NCBI GenBank assembly: GCA_963823215.1
Contig: CAWGKT010000005.1
Location: 248,001-312,000 of the forward strand
Direction of reading: 5' to 3'
Source: CAIWHR01 sp963823215
GTDB lineage: Bacteria; Pseudomonadota; Gammaproteobacteria; Burkholderiales; Casimicrobiaceae
Length of the DNA: 64,000 bases
A model generated the notes under the pieces. It saw only the letters and a program-made list of their open reading frames with translations. It searched no databases and was not told the DNA's origin. The stretch's first letter is position 1; every line of letters starts with the position of its first letter. A program made the position numbers and the translations under genes. This document shows, one piece after another, positions 21,263 through 28,778 of this stretch.

Positions 21263-21751
21263 TCAGTGGTGATGCCCGCCGGCGCCGTGCACATGCCCAT
21301 GCTCGACCTCCTCGGCAGTGGCCGCACGCACGTCGAGAACCTGGCAGTCGAAGCGCAGTCGCTTGCCGGCCCACGGGTGATTGCCGTCGAGGACCACCTT
21401 CCCGTCCGCGATGTCGGTGACCGTGAACACCGTGCCGCCGCCGTGCTCGTCGTCGGCGCTGGTGTGCGCCTCGAACTGCATGCCGACCTCTATTTCCGGC
21501 GGCAGACGGTCGGCCGTCTCCAGCTTGACGAGCTCCGGATCGTAGTCGCCGAATCCGTCCTCGGGCTCGATGTCGACGGAAACCGCGTCGCCGGCTTTCT
21601 TGAGATTGAGCGCTTCCTCGAGCTTGGGCAGCATCCCGGAATGCCCGCCGTGGAGATAGGTGATGGGCTCGTTCGTCGACTCGAGCAGCACGCCGTCGGC
21701 ATCGAAGAGCTCGAACGTCAGCGTGACGACGGTGTTGGCGAAAATGTTCAT
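21263..21751 (-). CDS. slyD: FKBP-type peptidyl-prolyl isomerase, SlyD/SlpA-like
   Basis: A 162-residue cytosolic prolyl isomerase with chaperone activity. The FKBP half-domains flank an inserted-flap region: TLTFELFDADGVLLEST, ITYLHGGHSGMLPKLEEAL, a VDIEPEDGFGDYDPELV flap, then VDGNHPWAGKRL-type LDGNHPWAGKRLRFDCQVLDV. The C-terminus is His-rich (EEVEHGHVHGAGGHHH), suggesting Ni2+/Zn2+ binding as in SlyD, though shorter than the E. coli tail. The ATG at 21751 gives the standard N-terminus; no strong ribosome site is visible. The gene ends 12 bp from the repeat array. Confidence 0.93.
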   Translation of the reverse strand: MNIFANTVVTLTFELFDADGVLLESTNEPITYLHGGHSGMLPKLEEALNLKKAGDAVSVDIEPEDGFGDYDPELVKLETADRLPPEIEVGMQFEAHTSADDEHGGGTVFTVTDIADGKVVLDGNHPWAGKRLRFDCQVLDVRAATAEEVEHGHVHGAGGHHH

Positions 21752-21862
21752 GGTCAGCCCGTAGGCGAGGAGGAAGAAAGGCTGGGGGAGTCCGGCGCCC
21801 TGCGGGCGGCCGTGCGGGCACTGGGGCCGCCATTGTAGCGCAGCGCCTCGTCGACGCCTCGC

Positions 21863-21868
21863 TATAAT
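21863..21868 (+). promoter_or_regulatory. TATAAT -10 element immediately before roxA
   Basis: A consensus TATAAT ends six bases before the ATG of roxA. A start site at the normal distance would fall on or next to the A of the start codon, predicting a leaderless or near-leaderless mRNA. No good -35 is present at 16-18 bp. Confidence 0.4.
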
Positions 21869-21874
21869 CGGCCG

Positions 21875-23038
21875 ATGGCTGGCACTCCTGCGCACGATCG
21901 GACCCGTGCTCGCGCCGCCCCGCTGGGAGGACTGGCCGCGGCGGCATTCCTGCGGCGCCACTGGCACAAGGAGCCGTTGCTCGCGCGTAGTGCGATTGCC
22001 GGCTTCACAGGACCCTTCAGCGTGCCGGAGCTTTTCGCACTCGCTGGACGCGACGACGTCGAGTCGCGGCTCGTCGTGCGCGACGGGGCCCATTGGTCGC
22101 TCGCCCATGGCCCGTTCCGCCGCGCGGACTTCAAGTCGCTGCCCGCACGCAACTGGACGCTGCTCGTGCAGGGCGTCAATCTGGTCGATCCGGCGGGCGA
22201 CGCACTGCTGCGCCGTTTCTCGTTCCTGCCATTCGCGCGGCTGGACGATCTGATGGTGAGCTACGCCGCGCCCGGCGGGGGCGTCGGCCCGCACTTCGAT
22301 TCGTACGACGTCTTCCTGCTGCAGGGCTTCGGACGGCGCCGCTGGCGCTACGGCCGCCAGGACGGCCACGCGCTGAAGCCGCGGCTGCCGCTCAAGATTC
22401 TGCGGCGATTCGTCCCCGCTCACGACGAAGTGCTGGCCCCGGGCGACATGCTCTACCTGCCGCCCCAATACGCCCACGACGGCGTCGCCATCGACGCCTG
22501 CACCACGTACTCGATCGGCTTTCGCGCGGCCGGCGCGACCGAGCTCGCCGCCGCCTTCCTCGACTTCCTGCGCGACGAGCTCGACCTGCCCGGACGCTAC
22601 GCCGACCCCGATCTCGCGCCAGTCCGCACGCCCGCCGAGATCGGCCCCGCAATGCGGCGACGCTGTGCGCAATTGCTGGAGGGCATTGCCTGGGACCGTA
22701 CGACGGTCGCGCGCTTCCTCGGCTGCTGGCTTTCGGAACCGAAACCGCACGTCTTTTTCGTTGCGCCCCGCCCGGCGCTGTCGCTGGCCGCGTTCCGCGC
22801 CAGGATTGCGAAGCACGGCGTGCGCCTGGACACGCGCACGCAGCTCCTCTACGACCCCGCCCACCTCTTCATCAATGGCGCCGCGCTGGGTTGGCCCGCA
22901 GGCGGCGGCGCGACGCTGCGGCAGCTCGCCAACACGCGTTCACTGGCGGCGCGCCTGGCCGTGAGCATCCCCCCGGAGACGGCCAGGATTCTCTACAATT
23001 GGTATCGTGATGGTTACCTCCACGCCAAAACCGCCTGA
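21875..23038 (+). CDS. roxA: JmjC/cupin ribosomal oxygenase (L16 arginine hydroxylase type)
   Basis: Fe(II)/2-oxoglutarate-dependent oxygenase of the RoxA/YcfD family, which hydroxylates an arginine of ribosomal protein L16. 387 residues. The N-terminal AAAFLRRHWHKEPLLAR and the cupin metal ligands His140 and Asp142 (GVGPHFDSYDVFLLQ) plus His201 (LPPQYAHDG) are present, followed by the dimerisation and winged-helix-like C-terminal region (PHVFFVAPRP). The ATG at 21875 directly follows a TATAAT box. The 3' end overlaps the next gene by 29 bp, so the two are probably co-transcribed. Enzyme class is clear; L16 as substrate is inferred from the family. Confidence 0.92.
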   Translation: MAGTPAHDRTRARAAPLGGLAAAAFLRRHWHKEPLLARSAIAGFTGPFSVPELFALAGRDDVESRLVVRDGAHWSLAHGPFRRADFKSLPARNWTLLVQGVNLVDPAGDALLRRFSFLPFARLDDLMVSYAAPGGGVGPHFDSYDVFLLQGFGRRRWRYGRQDGHALKPRLPLKILRRFVPAHDEVLAPGDMLYLPPQYAHDGVAIDACTTYSIGFRAAGATELAAAFLDFLRDELDLPGRYADPDLAPVRTPAEIGPAMRRRCAQLLEGIAWDRTTVARFLGCWLSEPKPHVFFVAPRPALSLAAFRARIAKHGVRLDTRTQLLYDPAHLFINGAALGWPAGGGATLRQLANTRSLAARLAVSIPPETARILYNWYRDGYLHAKTA

Positions 23039-23540
23039 CGGCGGCACATCCGCCGACCCGTTGCCGCAGCGCGAAGTGCTCGCGACCGTTGCCGCGCAGA
23101 TCGCCGCGATCGATACGCTGCTCGGCCTCGCCAAGCATTCGATCCGCGTATTCGACCTCGATCTGTCCGGCATGGGCTGGAATGGCGCGGCGCGCGCGGA
23201 GACGATCACTGCGCTCCTCCGGTCGAACCCGGCGGCAAAGGTCGAGATCATCGTGCACGACACGGGCTGGATCGAGCGGTCGTGTCCGCGGCTACTGAAC
23301 ATCCTGAAATTCCGCGATCACGCCATTGCGATACGCCGGACCGGACCGGACGCGCGAAACGCGATGGATCCGCTGCTGATCGTCGACGGCGTACATTTCC
23401 TGCATCGTTTTCATGCCTCGCAGCCACGCGCGGCGCTGTCCATCGGCGACCCGGTCGCGGCGCAGCCGCTGGTGACCCGTTTTGAGGCGATCAGCGAAAG
23501 CGCGGAACCTGGCGTTACGCCGACGGTGCTTGGGCTCTGA
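23010..23540 (+). CDS. Conserved PLD-like protein (DUF7931-type), function unknown
   Basis: A 176-residue soluble protein. The sequence pattern (IRVFDLDLSGMGWN, then a VEIIVHDTGWIERSCPRLL strand-turn, then PLLIVDGVHFLHRFHASQPRAALSIGD) resembles one half of a phospholipase-D fold, but no complete HxKxxxxD catalytic motif is seen, so a non-enzymatic or degenerate PLD-like role is more likely. It overlaps roxA by 29 bp; TACAAT at 22994-22999 inside roxA lies 10 bp before the ATG and might give it its own short-leader promoter. A GTG one codon upstream is an alternative start. Family naming is from memory and tentative. Confidence 0.7.
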   Translation: MVTSTPKPPDGGTSADPLPQREVLATVAAQIAAIDTLLGLAKHSIRVFDLDLSGMGWNGAARAETITALLRSNPAAKVEIIVHDTGWIERSCPRLLNILKFRDHAIAIRRTGPDARNAMDPLLIVDGVHFLHRFHASQPRAALSIGDPVAAQPLVTRFEAISESAEPGVTPTVLGL

Positions 23541-23587
23541 ACGCGCGACGACAGGGGCGCCAATTTTTGGTGCGCCGCACAATCCCT

Positions 23588-23615
23588 TTGAATTCTATGG
23601 CTAATCTTGTATAAT
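23588..23615 (+). promoter_or_regulatory. Sigma70 promoter of the small lipoprotein gene
   Basis: TTGAAT (23588-23593) and TATAAT (23610-23615) are separated by 16 bp, an excellent sigma70 match and the best promoter in the window. The expected start near 23622 leaves a leader of about 100 nt before the lipoprotein ATG at 23725. Confidence 0.75.
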
Positions 23616-23724
23616 GTGCTCACGGTTGCTGCTCCTCGCGCAGGTGGTGTCGTTTTCCGCCCGGCGCGCCCACGGCTGCCGAACCAGGAACGACATCTCC
23701 GACCCTAGCGTAAGGAACCGAACC

Positions 23725-23943
23725 ATGAACAAGTCACTGATCCTTGCCGCTGCCGTCGCGCTCGCGCTGACGGCCTGCGGCCAACAAAAGCCTGCCGAAC
23801 CCGCGAAGTCTGCGGCACCTGCGGCCGCACCGGCTCCGGCCCCGACGGCCGCGCCCGCTCCCGCGCCAGCCCCGATGGCGGCACCGGCGCCCGCTGCTGC
23901 GCCCGCGGCCGAGCCACCGAAGGACGCCGCACCGAAGAAGTAA
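23725..23943 (+). CDS. Small Ala/Pro-rich lipoprotein
   Basis: A 72-residue precursor with signal peptide MNKSLILAAAVALALTACG; the lipobox LTAC places the lipidated Cys at position 18. The mature part is a low-complexity Ala/Pro chain (AAPAPAPTAAPAPAPAPMAA) ending in KDAAPKK. It is likely a flexible periplasmic tether or wall-spanning spacer; no enzymatic motif is present. AAGGA precedes the ATG, with a strong promoter upstream and a strong terminator 20 bp downstream, so it is a compact monocistronic unit and possibly highly expressed. Function unknown. Confidence 0.85.
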   Translation: MNKSLILAAAVALALTACGQQKPAEPAKSAAPAAAPAPAPTAAPAPAPAPMAAPAPAAAPAAEPPKDAAPKK

Positions 23944-23961
23944 GCGGTTCGACATCGGCGC

Positions 23962-23994
23962 AAAAAAAGAGCCGGCCTTCGAGCCGGCTTTTTT
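23962..23994. terminator. Bidirectional Rho-independent terminator
   Basis: AGCCGGC / GCCGGCT form a 7-bp stem with a six-base loop, flanked by an A-run on the left and a T-run on the right, so it works on both strands. It sits between the convergent lipoprotein gene and purC and should end both transcripts. Confidence 0.9.
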
Positions 23995-24022
23995 CTTGCG
24001 CCTCGCAACGGCAGCCGCACCG

Positions 24023-24745
24023 CTACAACGGCGCGCCGATGCGCCGCGCGACCTCACGGTAGTGCTCGATGACGTCGCCGAGATCCCGCCGGAAACGGTC
24101 CTTGTCGAGCTTCTCGCCGGTCTTCGCGTCCCATAGCCGGCAGCCGTCCGGCGTGAACTCGTCACCCAGCATCAGCGGCGAGCCGGGTTCGCCGACCGGG
24201 TGCCCGAATTCGAGCTTGTAGTCGACGAGGTCGATGCCGGCGTTGGCGAACATCGGGCGCAGCACCGCGTTGACATCGTGGGTGAGGGCCTTCATCTGCG
24301 CGATCTCCTCGGCGCTCGCCCAGCCCAGGACCCGGACGTGGTCCTCGTTGCACAGCGGATCGTGCAGCGCGTCGCTCTTGAGGAAGAACTCGAAAATGGG
24401 CTCGGCGAGCTTCGTGCCCTCCGGAATGCCGTAGCGCTTGGCCATCGATCCCGCGCACACGTTGCGCACGACGCACTCGACCGGGATCATCTTCATCGCC
24501 TTCACCAGCGACTCGCGCTCGTTCAGAACCCGGATGAAATGCGTCGGAATGCCAGCGGCGGCGAGCCGGCCCATGACGTACGCGTTGATCTTGTTGTTCG
24601 TCTCGCCCTTCTGCGGCAGCTTGGCGAGCTTGACGCCGTCGAACGCCGACACATCGTCGCGATAGTGCATGACGAGACAGTGCGGATCGTCGGTCGCGTA
24701 GACCGTCTTGGCTTTTCCCTTGTAGAGCTCCTGCCGCAGTTCCAT
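24023..24745 (-). CDS. purC: SAICAR synthetase
   Basis: Phosphoribosylaminoimidazole-succinocarboxamide synthase joins aspartate to CAIR using ATP in purine synthesis. At 240 residues it is the short bacterial form. Motifs: LYKGKAKTVY (glycine-rich ATP site), HYRDDVSAFDG, KGETNNKINAYVM, PVECVVRNVCAGSMAKRYG and EFGHPVGEPG. The ATG at 24745 has GGAGAAGG just upstream; the frame runs open for 54 more codons through the palindrome but these are not conserved. It is the last gene of the dapA-bamC-MBL-purC set, separated from the MBL gene by a palindromic insertion. Confidence 0.97.
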   Translation of the reverse strand: MELRQELYKGKAKTVYATDDPHCLVMHYRDDVSAFDGVKLAKLPQKGETNNKINAYVMGRLAAAGIPTHFIRVLNERESLVKAMKMIPVECVVRNVCAGSMAKRYGIPEGTKLAEPIFEFFLKSDALHDPLCNEDHVRVLGWASAEEIAQMKALTHDVNAVLRPMFANAGIDLVDYKLEFGHPVGEPGSPLMLGDEFTPDGCRLWDAKTGEKLDKDRFRRDLGDVIEHYREVARRIGAPL

Positions 24746-24762
24746 CGCCTTCTCCCCTGGAT

Positions 24763-24800
24763 GGGTACAGACCACGTTTTGCAAAACGTGGTCTGTACCC
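24763..24800. repeat. 38-bp perfect palindrome between the MBL gene and purC
   Basis: The 19-base arm GGGTACAGACCACGTTTTG is followed with no spacer by its exact reverse complement. It lies 17 bp before the purC ribosome site region and 39 bp after the MBL stop codon. Perfect, loop-free symmetry of this length suggests either a cruciform/attenuating RNA hairpin or two REP-like elements joined head to head; the GTACAGACC core recurs as GGGGACAGACCCC near 40165. Confidence 0.95.
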
Positions 24801-24839
24801 TTTACGCTCATCCGACGTGGTCGGTCCCCGTCACACCCG

Positions 24840-25604
24840 TCACATCTCGCGCCAGTCGAAACCCGTAGCCTGGTCGGCGATGCCGATCCAGTCCGGCGGA
24901 CAGCCAAGCGCCGCCGCGAGCGCGGTCCGCGCGAGCTCCGGCGTGTTGTTCTGCTGCGACAGATGCGCGGCGACGATGTGCTTCAGGCTCGAGGTGTCGA
25001 TGCGCGTCAGGATGTCGGCGGCAGCCTCGTTGTGCAGATGGCCGAGGCGCCCGCGGATGCGCTTCTTCAACGGATCCGGATAGTCGCCCTGCTGGAGCAT
25101 CCCAAGGTCGTGATTGCACTCGAGCACCAGCGCGTCGCACCCGGAAAAGCACTTTTCCACGTGGCTCGTCGACTCGCCAATGTCCGTCAATACCCCGATT
25201 CGATGCGCACCATCGCCTACGACATACTGCACGGGCTCGCGCGCGTCGTGCGGCACCGGCACCGGCACGATCTCCAGCGCGTCGATCGCGAACCGGTCGT
25301 GACTGTCGAAGCCGTAGACGCGCGTCATGCCCTCGAACCGCTCCGCGACCGCGGTGAGCGTGCCGAACGTGGCCCAGACGGGGATCCCGTGGCGCGCCGC
25401 AAACGCGGGCACGCCGCCGACGTGGTCGGAATGCTCGTGGGTGACGAGAATCGCGGTGATCGACGAGGGCACGAGCCCAAGCCGGCCCAGGCGGGTGGCC
25501 GCGCCGCGAACACCGAATCCGCAGTCGATCAGAACGCGCGTGCCGCCCGACTCGACGACGAGCCCGTTGCCTTCGCTGCCGCTGCCAAGGGAGGCGAAGC
25601 GCAT
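24840..25604 (-). CDS. MBL-fold metallohydrolase, YycJ/WalJ-like
   Basis: A 254-residue metallo-beta-lactamase-fold protein with the metal motif THEHSDH (His56, His58, Asp60, His61), further ligands in VPHDAREP, TDIGESTSHV and AAHLSQQNNTPE. This matches the RNase J-like/YycJ exonuclease-related group; the substrate is not known and nuclease or phosphodiesterase activity is only suggested by family. The ATG at 25604 is 13 bp after the bamC stop, so it is cotranscribed with dapA and bamC. Confidence 0.88.
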   Translation of the reverse strand: MRFASLGSGSEGNGLVVESGGTRVLIDCGFGVRGAATRLGRLGLVPSSITAILVTHEHSDHVGGVPAFAARHGIPVWATFGTLTAVAERFEGMTRVYGFDSHDRFAIDALEIVPVPVPHDAREPVQYVVGDGAHRIGVLTDIGESTSHVEKCFSGCDALVLECNHDLGMLQQGDYPDPLKKRIRGRLGHLHNEAAADILTRIDTSSLKHIVAAHLSQQNNTPELARTALAAALGCPPDWIGIADQATGFDWREM

Positions 25605-25617
25605 GCGCGCCGCGCCG

Positions 25618-26754
25618 TTACTTGAGCTGATCGCGCAGCAGCGAGAGGATCTTCTCGCCGGTCGCGCTCTTGTCGGCGGCGCCGTTCGGGTCCTGCACGG
25701 TCACGAGACTGCGCGGGGTTGCATCCGCCACGGTGATCCGGTACTGCTCGACCTTCTCGACGTCGGTCTTCCAGAACTGGAGCTTGTCGAGGATGCCCTT
25801 TTCCTTCTTGGCGCCGTCGGTGTCGGGATCGGCATAGCGGACGAAGTAGGTACCCTTGGACCGGTCGCGGTCGACCACCGTGAATCCGACGCGGTCGAGC
25901 GCGAGGCCCACGCGTCGCCATGCGCGGTCGAAGCCGTCGTCGACGACGAGCTGGTAGGCGCCGTTCGCCTCCTTCTCCAGGCGGGCGCGGTCGGGGCCCG
26001 GACTGGCGGCCGCCGCCTGCAGCGCCGCCGCGGCGGCCGGGGCGGGCATCCCGAAACGCACCATCACGCGCCCCAGCATTTCGGCTTCGAGACCGGGGTT
26101 CGGCGGCGAGACCGCCCATACGAACGCTGCGGGCGATTTGTTGTCGATCATCGTGGTCGGCACCTGCTCGGCGCCGCGGTGCGAGATGTAGATGTCGACC
26201 GTGCCTGGCTCGGCGCCCACCTCGAGCCGCGTGCGGAACTTGTCACGCTTGTAGGTGGCCACGAAGACGTCCGCGATCTTGCCGATCGTGTTCTGCAGGA
26301 AATCGCTCGGCATGCCGGCGCGATTCTCCGCCCAATCGGTTTCCATGATGCCGAGGGCCGGTTGCTCGACCGCGAGCACGAAGCCCGTGTCTATCCAGAA
26401 TTTGCGCAGCGTGTTCCAGGCGTCCTGGGGCGTGGTCCTGACCACGAGCCAGCGCTCGGTGCCGCCGCGCACGATGCGCGCTTCCGGCGTCGCGTTGACG
26501 GCGATCCCCTCGAGGGCGCGCGGGCGATTCGCACCCTGCGCCGCGAGACCGGACGCGGTCGTCACCGTGTAGCGGTCATCGTACTGCGGGGCCGCGAGGT
26601 CGGGCGGCAGCTCGAGCGCCGGGGCGCGCGATTCGGACTTGTAATCGATGCGCTTCGTGAGCGACGTCGTGGAGGATTCGCAGCTCGCGAGCGCGAGGCC
26701 AACGGCGATGGCGGCGAGCGCGCGCAGCGACGCCCCGAAGTTCGCATCCAACAT
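25618..26754 (-). CDS. bamC: Outer membrane protein assembly factor BamC
   Basis: Lipoprotein of the BAM complex that inserts beta-barrel proteins in the outer membrane (also known as NlpB/DapX because it follows dapA). 378 residues with signal MLDANFGASLRALAAIAVGL and lipobox LASC, an unstructured proline-bearing stretch (LELPPDLAAPQYDDRYTV, which in the family contacts BamD), then two helix-grip domains. The ATG at 26754 has AAGGA well spaced; an upstream ATG at 26778 overlaps the dapA stop codon (ATGA) but gives an unusual N-terminal extension. Divergent from E. coli BamC, but motif and position agree. Confidence 0.88.
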   Translation of the reverse strand: MLDANFGASLRALAAIAVGLALASCESSTTSLTKRIDYKSESRAPALELPPDLAAPQYDDRYTVTTASGLAAQGANRPRALEGIAVNATPEARIVRGGTERWLVVRTTPQDAWNTLRKFWIDTGFVLAVEQPALGIMETDWAENRAGMPSDFLQNTIGKIADVFVATYKRDKFRTRLEVGAEPGTVDIYISHRGAEQVPTTMIDNKSPAAFVWAVSPPNPGLEAEMLGRVMVRFGMPAPAAAAALQAAAASPGPDRARLEKEANGAYQLVVDDGFDRAWRRVGLALDRVGFTVVDRDRSKGTYFVRYADPDTDGAKKEKGILDKLQFWKTDVEKVEQYRITVADATPRSLVTVQDPNGAADKSATGEKILSLLRDQLK

Positions 26755-26774
26755 GCCCGGTTCCTTCAACGTCG

Positions 26775-27662
26775 TCATACGCACCCCGCTTCGCGCAACG
26801 CGGCGCGGACCGCTTCGTGGTGGTGCGGAGAAAGCGGCACCAGCGGCAGCCGCAGCTCGTTTTCGATCATGCCCATTTCAGCCAGTGCCCACTTCACGGG
26901 AATCGGATTCGCCTCGACGAACAGATTGCGGTGCAGCGGCAGCAGGCGATCGTTGCAGGCACGCGCCGCGGCAATGTCGCCGGCGAGCGCCGCCCTGCAC
27001 ATCTGCGCCATCAGCTTCGGCGCCACGTTGGCGGTGACCGAGATCACGCCATGGCCGCCCATCAGCAGCAGCGGGAGTCCCGTGATGTCGTCGCCGCTGT
27101 AGACCGCGAAGTCGCGCAACTTCGCCGAGGCCAGCGCCTTGAGGAGCTCGCTGCCGCGGCCGAGGTCCGCGGTGGCGTCCTTGATGCCGACGATGCCCGG
27201 GACCTGCGCCAGGCGCAACACCGTATCGTTGGCAAGATCGGCGACCGTGCGGCCAGGCACGTTGTAGAGGATGAGCGGCAGGTCGACTTTCTCGGCAATC
27301 GCGCGAAAGTGCAGATACAGGCCTTCCTGCGTCGGCTTGTTGTAGTAGGGGACGACGGAGAGGCAGCTGTGCGCCCCCGCCTCCTTCGCGTAGGCCGTGA
27401 GCGCGATGGCCTCCGACGTGGAATTCCCGCCGGTCCCGGCCACGATCGGGATGCGCCCGCGGGCATGCTGCACCGCCGCCTTGATCAGCAGACAGTGCTC
27501 GTCGAAATCGACGGTGGGCGATTCGCCCGTGGTGCCGACGGCGACGATGCCGGCCGTGCCGTTGGCGACATGGAAGTCGATCAGCTTGCCGAGCACGGGA
27601 AGATCGAGCGATCCGCCCTTGCCCATCGGCGTCGCGATCGCGACGAGACTACCGGTCAACAT
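26775..27662 (-). CDS. dapA: 4-hydroxy-tetrahydrodipicolinate synthase
   Basis: Condenses pyruvate with aspartate semialdehyde in the lysine/diaminopimelate pathway feeding peptidoglycan. 295-residue TIM barrel. The Schiff-base Lys161 lies in GIKDATADLG, with GTTGESPT for pyruvate carboxylate binding, the proton-relay tyrosines in VVPYYNKPTQEG and YNVPGRT. The ATG at 27662 gives the normal N-terminus (MLTGSLVAIATPM); no clear ribosome site is visible. First gene of the dapA-bamC-MBL-purC run. Confidence 0.97.
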   Translation of the reverse strand: MLTGSLVAIATPMGKGGSLDLPVLGKLIDFHVANGTAGIVAVGTTGESPTVDFDEHCLLIKAAVQHARGRIPIVAGTGGNSTSEAIALTAYAKEAGAHSCLSVVPYYNKPTQEGLYLHFRAIAEKVDLPLILYNVPGRTVADLANDTVLRLAQVPGIVGIKDATADLGRGSELLKALASAKLRDFAVYSGDDITGLPLLLMGGHGVISVTANVAPKLMAQMCRAALAGDIAAARACNDRLLPLHRNLFVEANPIPVKWALAEMGMIENELRLPLVPLSPHHHEAVRAALREAGCV

Positions 27663-27735
27663 GGAGGAAGCACCGCGGAAAAAGAGCGATTTTACTCCAT
27701 TCGAACTCCCTCGGCCCGTCGGGTTCCGCCGAGGG

Positions 27736-28218
27736 TCACCGGCCGGGCAGCGCCAGGGGCCACGGACGGCCGGGTCCGACGGCGGCAAGGCGCTGCAAGA
27801 CGGCGCCGGGTTCCGGCGAGGAGACGACACCCTGCTCGAACGCGACGACGGTCAGTCCACGCGCGGCAAGCTGCAGCAGCTCGCCGGGTTCCAGCAGAAA
27901 ATCCGGATTCGACGGCCGGCCGTAGGCTTCGTTGCCGCGGGCGAAAGTCTCGTAGATCAGCACGCCGTCGTCCGTCAGCGCGGCGACCAGGAACGGGAAC
28001 AGCGGCCGGTGCAGGTAGTTCGCGACGACGATGGCGTCGAACCGCTCGCCCGGCAGCGGCCAGCCCCCGGCCTCGAGATCGAGCGCGCGCGTCGCGATGC
28101 GCTCCTCCCCGGCAAGCGTCGCCAGCGCGGCGGCGTCGCGATCGACCGCGAGCACGCGGGCGCCGCGGGCGGCAAAGAAGCGCGCGTGACGGCCGTATCC
28201 GCAGGCAAGGTCGAGCAC
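27736..28218 (-). CDS. SAM-dependent methyltransferase (TehB-like), start uncertain
   Basis: Class I methyltransferase: motif I VLDLACGYGRHARFFA, acidic loop VLAVDRDAAAL, motif II-like DAIVVANYLHRPLF. The substrate is unknown. The only in-frame start is the GTG at 28218, which would begin inside motif I. Clearly coding sequence continues upstream to about 28275 (IQASAWVERFAPLVAPGAR), so the true start is upstream and either uses a non-standard codon or is hidden by an indel; an ATG at 28316 in another frame is the best candidate. It ends about 73 bp before dapA. Confidence 0.7.
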   Translation of the reverse strand: MLDLACGYGRHARFFAARGARVLAVDRDAAALATLAGEERIATRALDLEAGGWPLPGERFDAIVVANYLHRPLFPFLVAALTDDGVLIYETFARGNEAYGRPSNPDFLLEPGELLQLAARGLTVVAFEQGVVSSPEPGAVLQRLAAVGPGRPWPLALPGR

Positions 28219-28376
28219 CCGGGCGCCGGGCGCGACCAGCGGCGCGAAGCGCTCGACCCAGGCCGAAGCCTGGATCGACGGCGCGTGCGGATGCGGACGG
28301 TTTGTTCCGATTGCATTTCAGGTTCCGGTCGCCGTGGACGGGCGTCGCATTCTACGCGCGGCGGTCGTGGCAAGCC

Positions 28377-28778
28377 TCAGCGTGCAACTTTGCGCCGGAA
28401 CACGATCCGGTTGGACAGCGTGAAATTGAACCCGAGGCCGACGATCGAGCCGAGCGCAACGCCGGCCAAAGTCGTCCGCGGCGAGGTGCCGACAAGCACG
28501 ATCGATAGGGCGTAGGTCAGATAATTGAGCAGGGTGCCGATGCTGGTCACCGCCAGATAATGGATCCATCCGCGCAGCCACGCGGTGGTGCGGCCCTCGA
28601 AGGTCCAACAACGGTTGAGCGCGTACGTGACGGCGCTGGCCGCCAGGAAAGCCGGGACACGCGCACCCAGCGCATGCAGATGGTTGTCTTGGCTGAGCAA
28701 GAGCGTCAGGCCGGCATCGACAATGAAACCGAGCGCGCCAACGGCGAAGAACCGCAGGAATCGCTGCGTGCGACTCAT
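28377..28778 (-). CDS. GtrA family membrane protein
   Basis: A 133-residue protein with four predicted membrane helices (FLRFFAVGALGFIVDAGLTL, VPAFLAASAVTYALNR, WIHYLAVTSIGTLLNYLTYA, LAGVALGSIVGLGFNF) and the GtrA pattern of short basic loops. GtrA proteins are linked to moving polyprenyl-phosphate sugars across the inner membrane. Its ATG overlaps the stop codon of the upstream GT2 gene (ATGA), so the glycosyltransferase and the presumed flippase are translated as a unit. Confidence 0.88.
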   Translation of the reverse strand: MSRTQRFLRFFAVGALGFIVDAGLTLLLSQDNHLHALGARVPAFLAASAVTYALNRCWTFEGRTTAWLRGWIHYLAVTSIGTLLNYLTYALSIVLVGTSPRTTLAGVALGSIVGLGFNFTLSNRIVFRRKVAR

